In this document: piece by piece, positions 7,198 to 9,453 of the stretch
How positions within the stretch are numbered: the first letter of the stretch is position 1
Layout: each line of letters opens with the position of its first letter
Source: Bacteroidaceae bacterium
GTDB lineage: Bacteria > Bacteroidota > Bacteroidia > Bacteroidales > Bacteroidaceae
Direction of reading: 5' to 3'
DNA: 9,453 nt
NCBI GenBank assembly: GCA_017961965.1
Contig: JAGCWG010000188.1
Coordinates: 1-9,453 of the forward strand
Translations under genes and position numbers: made by a program
The notes under the pieces: generated by a model
Seen by the model: the letters and a program-made list of their open reading frames with translations, nothing else
The model's database searches: none
What the model was told of the DNA's origin: nothing

Positions 7198-7205
7198 CAA
7201 AGATA
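7198..7205 (-). promoter_or_regulatory. -7 box upstream of the truncated gene copy
   Basis: The minus strand reads TATCTTTG, a match to TAnnTTTG, 55 bp before the remnant ATG. The intact gene has its box at a similar distance (47 bp). The intervening leaders share only patchy similarity, far less than the coding block. No good -33 element is seen at 19-20 bp. Confidence 0.45.
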
Positions 7206-7314
7206 CTCCAAAATACTGAAACAATAAAAAATTTGACTTTATTTATTTTGACCTCATTAGAGTTAATATATATGGCGAAATCAAGTTTTTAAAGTGTGTC
7301 GCTCAAAACACAAT

Positions 7315-7340
7315 GAGGATGTGCCGATTGGCACATCCTC
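7315..7340 (-). terminator. Rho-independent terminator of the FISUMP lipoprotein gene
   Basis: A perfect 11-bp stem pairs 7315-7325 with 7330-7340 around a 4-nt loop, starting 26 bp past the stop codon. On the minus strand the stem is followed by ATTGTGTTTTGAG, a T-rich tail. Confidence 0.8.
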
Positions 7341-7366
7341 GTTTATCAATTTGGGCTACACGCATC

Positions 7367-9034
7367 TTATTCACACACAGCACGGATGCTTCGACCGCCT
7401 AGGCGGAAAAATATGGCATCACCACTATTACGAGTGCTGGAAAAAAAATTTATTCCATACGCAAATTCGCAGCCATTACCATAATCATCCCCATTATAAA
7501 GAGAAGATGACCAATAACATCCATACGTACCGACAAGACGATACGTGTCTTCTGCATAATATCCAGCAGTAGGAAGGAATATGTGACAATCAGACAAAGA
7601 GTAATTTCCTGTACTCTCATGTATTCCATTTTCGCGAACAAATACGCCCTTGTCTGACGGTGTTTTTGCCTTGTAAACAATGTAACCTGCTTTGTTCGTG
7701 CCCATATATTTTTTTGACCATACCCAATAGCAATTGTTGACAAGTTCTACCCATTCTGAGCACTTTGGCATACGCCATGATTTACCCATGTTTTCATAGG
7801 CGGCATCGTCCTTGGCTTCAAGTGTAGTTTTATGGTCAACAGTGCCTAATGATTCATCCACACAATATTTTGTTAGAGTATTGTAAGCACCATTGCACCA
7901 CTTGTATGTTGCCCAGGAAAAACATGTTTTTACGTATGATTGCTGATTGTTATAGTTGTAGTTCATCAAATTGGTTTCATCAGCCTCTCCCAATGCCTTA
8001 GTCTCACCCCATGCATAGTAATTACCATAGTCTAATGGACTTGTTGCTCCTACGTTCATAGTTGCCCATTTCAATCCAGAATCCAAACCAAGGTTAATGT
8101 ATGGATAACCGTCATTTCTGCCAGATGCGGAGAAGCACATGTCTGATGTTTTATAGCGATACGCTTTGCCAGCTTCAAGTACCTTGCTTTCGAGCAATGC
8201 GATATATTCTGTGCCATCGCTTGCTACGGCTGTAAGTTGTAGTTCACCTGTTGTAGTAGGGAGTGCCGCAAGATAAGCCACAAGTTCCTTGTTGTTCTCT
8301 GTCGTAGTTATGTTGTTAAACGCAAGGCTGACGCTTGAAGTTGTAGCTATGGATTTAATCTCACCAGTTGAGACGTTCATAGTTGCAGAAGTAACCCATA
8401 CATTTTCGCCCATTTGGTTCGAGAGTGCTATGCTCTTCCATGTAGCAGCAACAGGCATGGTGAGTTTGAACTGAATAATGGCTATGGCATGATTGAAGTC
8501 AAACACAACTTCATGAGTTGAGCCATTAGCACAACCCTCCTCAGAGAATGTGGAAGGTGCATACATATAGTCATACTTCTTGCCAATGGTAGCGAGTGTT
8601 CCGTCCTGACCAGTCATGTCGATAGGTACTGATGTGTAAGGAGTGGATGAAGGTATGTCACCATTGTAAGGAGTGTAGGCAGCGTATGTGTTCTCTTTCT
8701 TGAGTCCCCAGCCTGCACCGTCAAACGAAGCATAGTGAGCATCATTCTCACAATTGCCCGTGTTGAGTTTCAACGACTGTTTAGCCTGATTGTTTGACTC
8801 AGGAGTGATAGGGAACACACCAAGTGCATCATAGCTTGCCCATGCAAAGCTGATGCCGTTGTCCGTAGCCGTGAGTGATGTACGTGTGTCGTCACCATAC
8901 ACAAAAGCCTTACTCTTGATTGTAACCTTGTCAACGTTACCCTCGGTAACATTGTTAACATTCATATCTGCCAACTCCGAAGTACATGAAGCGAGCAGAG
9001 CCATCGGAAGAATGTGGAAAATTGTCTTTTTCAT
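7367..9034 (-). CDS. Fimbrillin-like lipoprotein with C-terminal FISUMP domain
   Basis: This 555-residue protein has a short lipoprotein signal with lipobox L14-A15-S16-C17. Residues about 35-300 resemble a Mfa-like/fimbrillin family domain: TRTSL near 51-55, FAWASYDALGVFP at 63-75, and a Y-A-A-Y-T-P-Y segment at 117-123. Residues about 308-555 match the Fibrobacter succinogenes major paralogous (FISUMP) domain: INLGLDSGLKWATMNVGA (313-330), YAWGE (340-344), WRMP (420-423), YWSS (507-510) and the ending GGRSIRAVC. Ten cysteines occur from C300 onward, many for an exported protein. The likely role is a surface structural or adhesive protein; ligand and assembly partners are unknown. It follows the broken small ORF by 3 bp and likely shares its transcript from the promoter near 9299-9330. 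A strong terminator follows. Confidence 0.85.
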   Translation of the reverse strand: MKKTIFHILPMALLASCTSELADMNVNNVTEGNVDKVTIKSKAFVYGDDTRTSLTATDNGISFAWASYDALGVFPITPESNNQAKQSLKLNTGNCENDAHYASFDGAGWGLKKENTYAAYTPYNGDIPSSTPYTSVPIDMTGQDGTLATIGKKYDYMYAPSTFSEEGCANGSTHEVVFDFNHAIAIIQFKLTMPVAATWKSIALSNQMGENVWVTSATMNVSTGEIKSIATTSSVSLAFNNITTTENNKELVAYLAALPTTTGELQLTAVASDGTEYIALLESKVLEAGKAYRYKTSDMCFSASGRNDGYPYINLGLDSGLKWATMNVGATSPLDYGNYYAWGETKALGEADETNLMNYNYNNQQSYVKTCFSWATYKWCNGAYNTLTKYCVDESLGTVDHKTTLEAKDDAAYENMGKSWRMPKCSEWVELVNNCYWVWSKKYMGTNKAGYIVYKAKTPSDKGVFVRENGIHESTGNYSLSDCHIFLPTAGYYAEDTYRLVGTYGCYWSSSLYNGDDYGNGCEFAYGINFFSSTRNSGDAIFFRLGGRSIRAVCE

Positions 9035-9037
9035 ATC

Positions 9038-9223
9038 TCAGTTGGAAAAGATTTGGTTAAGTTGTTTACTCTCGTCTGATGCCACGCCGTCTACTGAACG
9101 TTTACGTGCACCCCACCCCTCAAAGTCTTTGCCTTTAGTCAGCTGACTTCCTGCAAGAATAGAAGCTCTAAGCCCTGACTTGCGCACCTCACATAGAGGT
9201 GCTGACTAATTTTTCACCTTCAT
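9038..9223 (-). pseudogene. Small 61-codon ORF interrupted by TAG at codon 6
   Basis: The frame starts with ATG at 9223-9221 and reads MKVKN, TAG (9208-9206), then SAPLCEVRKSG and on without further stops to TGA at 9040-9038, three bases before the FISUMP gene. With the TAG read as an amino acid the product would be 61 residues. The pattern of a short basic start, an aromatic residue, then APLCEV is what I recall from small Bacteroidales proteins encoded next to surface lipoproteins, where a Tyr sits at the position of the stop; one base change from TAT or TAC would give TAG. It may be a nonsense-mutated gene, a sequencing error, or a case of readthrough. Starting at the GTG of codon 13 would be possible but is not favoured. 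TAG ends two other genes here, so it is a genuine stop in this organism. Confidence 0.65.
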
Positions 9224-9298
9224 AAAATAGATATATTTAACATTTGCAAATATTATCGTTTTCTGTAATCCTACAGAACATTATCAAACTCACCGCGG

Positions 9299-9330
9299 CA
9301 AAGGTAAAACTTTTTCAGTTAATTACCAAA
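9299..9330 (-). promoter_or_regulatory. Promoter for the small ORF and FISUMP lipoprotein gene
   Basis: On the minus strand TTTG (9327-9330), a 20-bp spacer and TACCTTTG (9299-9306) fit the Bacteroidetes consensus. It lies 75 bp upstream of the small ORF and 264 bp upstream of the FISUMP start, which supports a two-gene transcript rather than a long untranslated leader. Confidence 0.7.
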
Positions 9331-9354
9331 ATATTAAGGGGGCAAAATAATGCA

Positions 9355-9394
9355 TATCGAACGGAATCGAATAGAATCGAACAGAATCGAACTT
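9355..9394. repeat. Four 10-bp tandem repeats (consensus AATCGAACAG)
   Basis: Four units run head to tail: TATCGAACGG, AATCGAATAG, AATCGAACAG and AATCGAACTT. All keep the core ATCGAA. The 10-bp period is about one helical turn, so a bound protein would meet each unit on the same DNA face. The array lies between two divergent promoters. Copies of TAATGCAT at 9348-9355 and 9424-9431 flank it. Confidence 0.8.
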
Positions 9395-9409
9395 GACACC
9401 CCGATTTTT

Positions 9410-9441
9410 CTTGGTGATACCATTAATGCATCATATCTTTG
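9410..9441 (+). promoter_or_regulatory. Plus-strand promoter reading out of the window
   Basis: TTG (9411-9413), a 20-bp spacer and TATCTTTG (9434-9441) match the Bacteroidetes consensus. The driven gene would start beyond the right edge and cannot be seen. Confidence 0.6.
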
Positions 9442-9453
9442 CAACGTCAAAAC

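Larger units (their letters stand above)
6963..7366. other. 404-bp mosaic intergenic region between convergent HU-like and FISUMP genes
   Basis: No intact gene is seen. In order it holds the heptamer repeats, a small hairpin, the 5' remnant of a hydrolase-dipeptidase copy, a promoter-like box for that remnant, an A/T-rich stretch (about 7206-7300), and the terminator of the FISUMP gene. Confidence 0.7.

Noticed and set aside
9184..9202. Hairpin GCACCTC/GAGGTGC followed by TTTTT on the plus strand, and the palindrome AGTCAGCTGACT at 9137-9148, considered as a riboswitch or terminator leader
   Set aside because: Both fall inside the small 61-codon reading frame, which explains the sequence better. 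The layout matches no riboswitch class I can recall.
9355..9394. 10-bp repeats considered as a CRISPR array or replication iterons
   Set aside because: The units are too short and have no spacers, so they are not CRISPR. No replication initiator gene is present, and the site lies between promoters, so a regulatory array is more likely.

Overview
The window looks like chromosomal DNA of a Bacteroidales bacterium, most likely Prevotella or a close relative. The reasons are the protein families present (DUF6242 lipoprotein, fimbrillin/FISUMP lipoprotein, large secreted TlpA-type thioredoxin, HU-like protein with a C-terminal winged helix), A-rich leaders without Shine-Dalgarno sequences, and repeated matches to the Bacteroidetes promoter -7 box TAnnTTTG. 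The genus is an inference.

Layout, left to right. A surface-type DUF6242 lipoprotein (26-1345, minus) has its own promoter. Next is a 604-residue fusion of a class I glutamine-amidotransferase/gamma-glutamyl hydrolase domain with an M19 dipeptidase domain (1475-3289, minus). A strong hairpin (3423-3472) separates it from a secreted 797-residue TlpA-like protein (3493-5886, minus), which has the clearest promoter in the window. A 450-bp intergenic region rich in direct and inverted repeats precedes a plus-strand HU-like/winged-helix DNA-binding gene (6339-6962). After it comes a mosaic (6963-7366) of heptamer repeats, a small hairpin, a 71-bp near-perfect copy of the 5' end of the fusion dipeptidase gene with its own promoter-like box, and a strong terminator. 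The right end holds a fimbrillin-FISUMP lipoprotein (7367-9034, minus). Just upstream of it is a 61-codon small ORF broken by an in-frame TAG at codon 6 (9038-9223). The last 150 bp form a divergent promoter region with four 10-bp tandem repeats and no gene.

The genes do not form one obvious operon; each large gene has its own promoter candidate. The broad theme is envelope and surface biology: two lipoproteins, a periplasmic thiol-disulfide protein and a peptide-degrading enzyme. No CRISPR array, tRNA, rRNA, transposase or phage gene was seen. The items most worth a second look are the amber-interrupted small ORF, the 71-bp gene-start duplication, the 10-bp repeat array between divergent promoters, and the stop-codon-anchored heptamer repeats. 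None of them by itself proves a new system.
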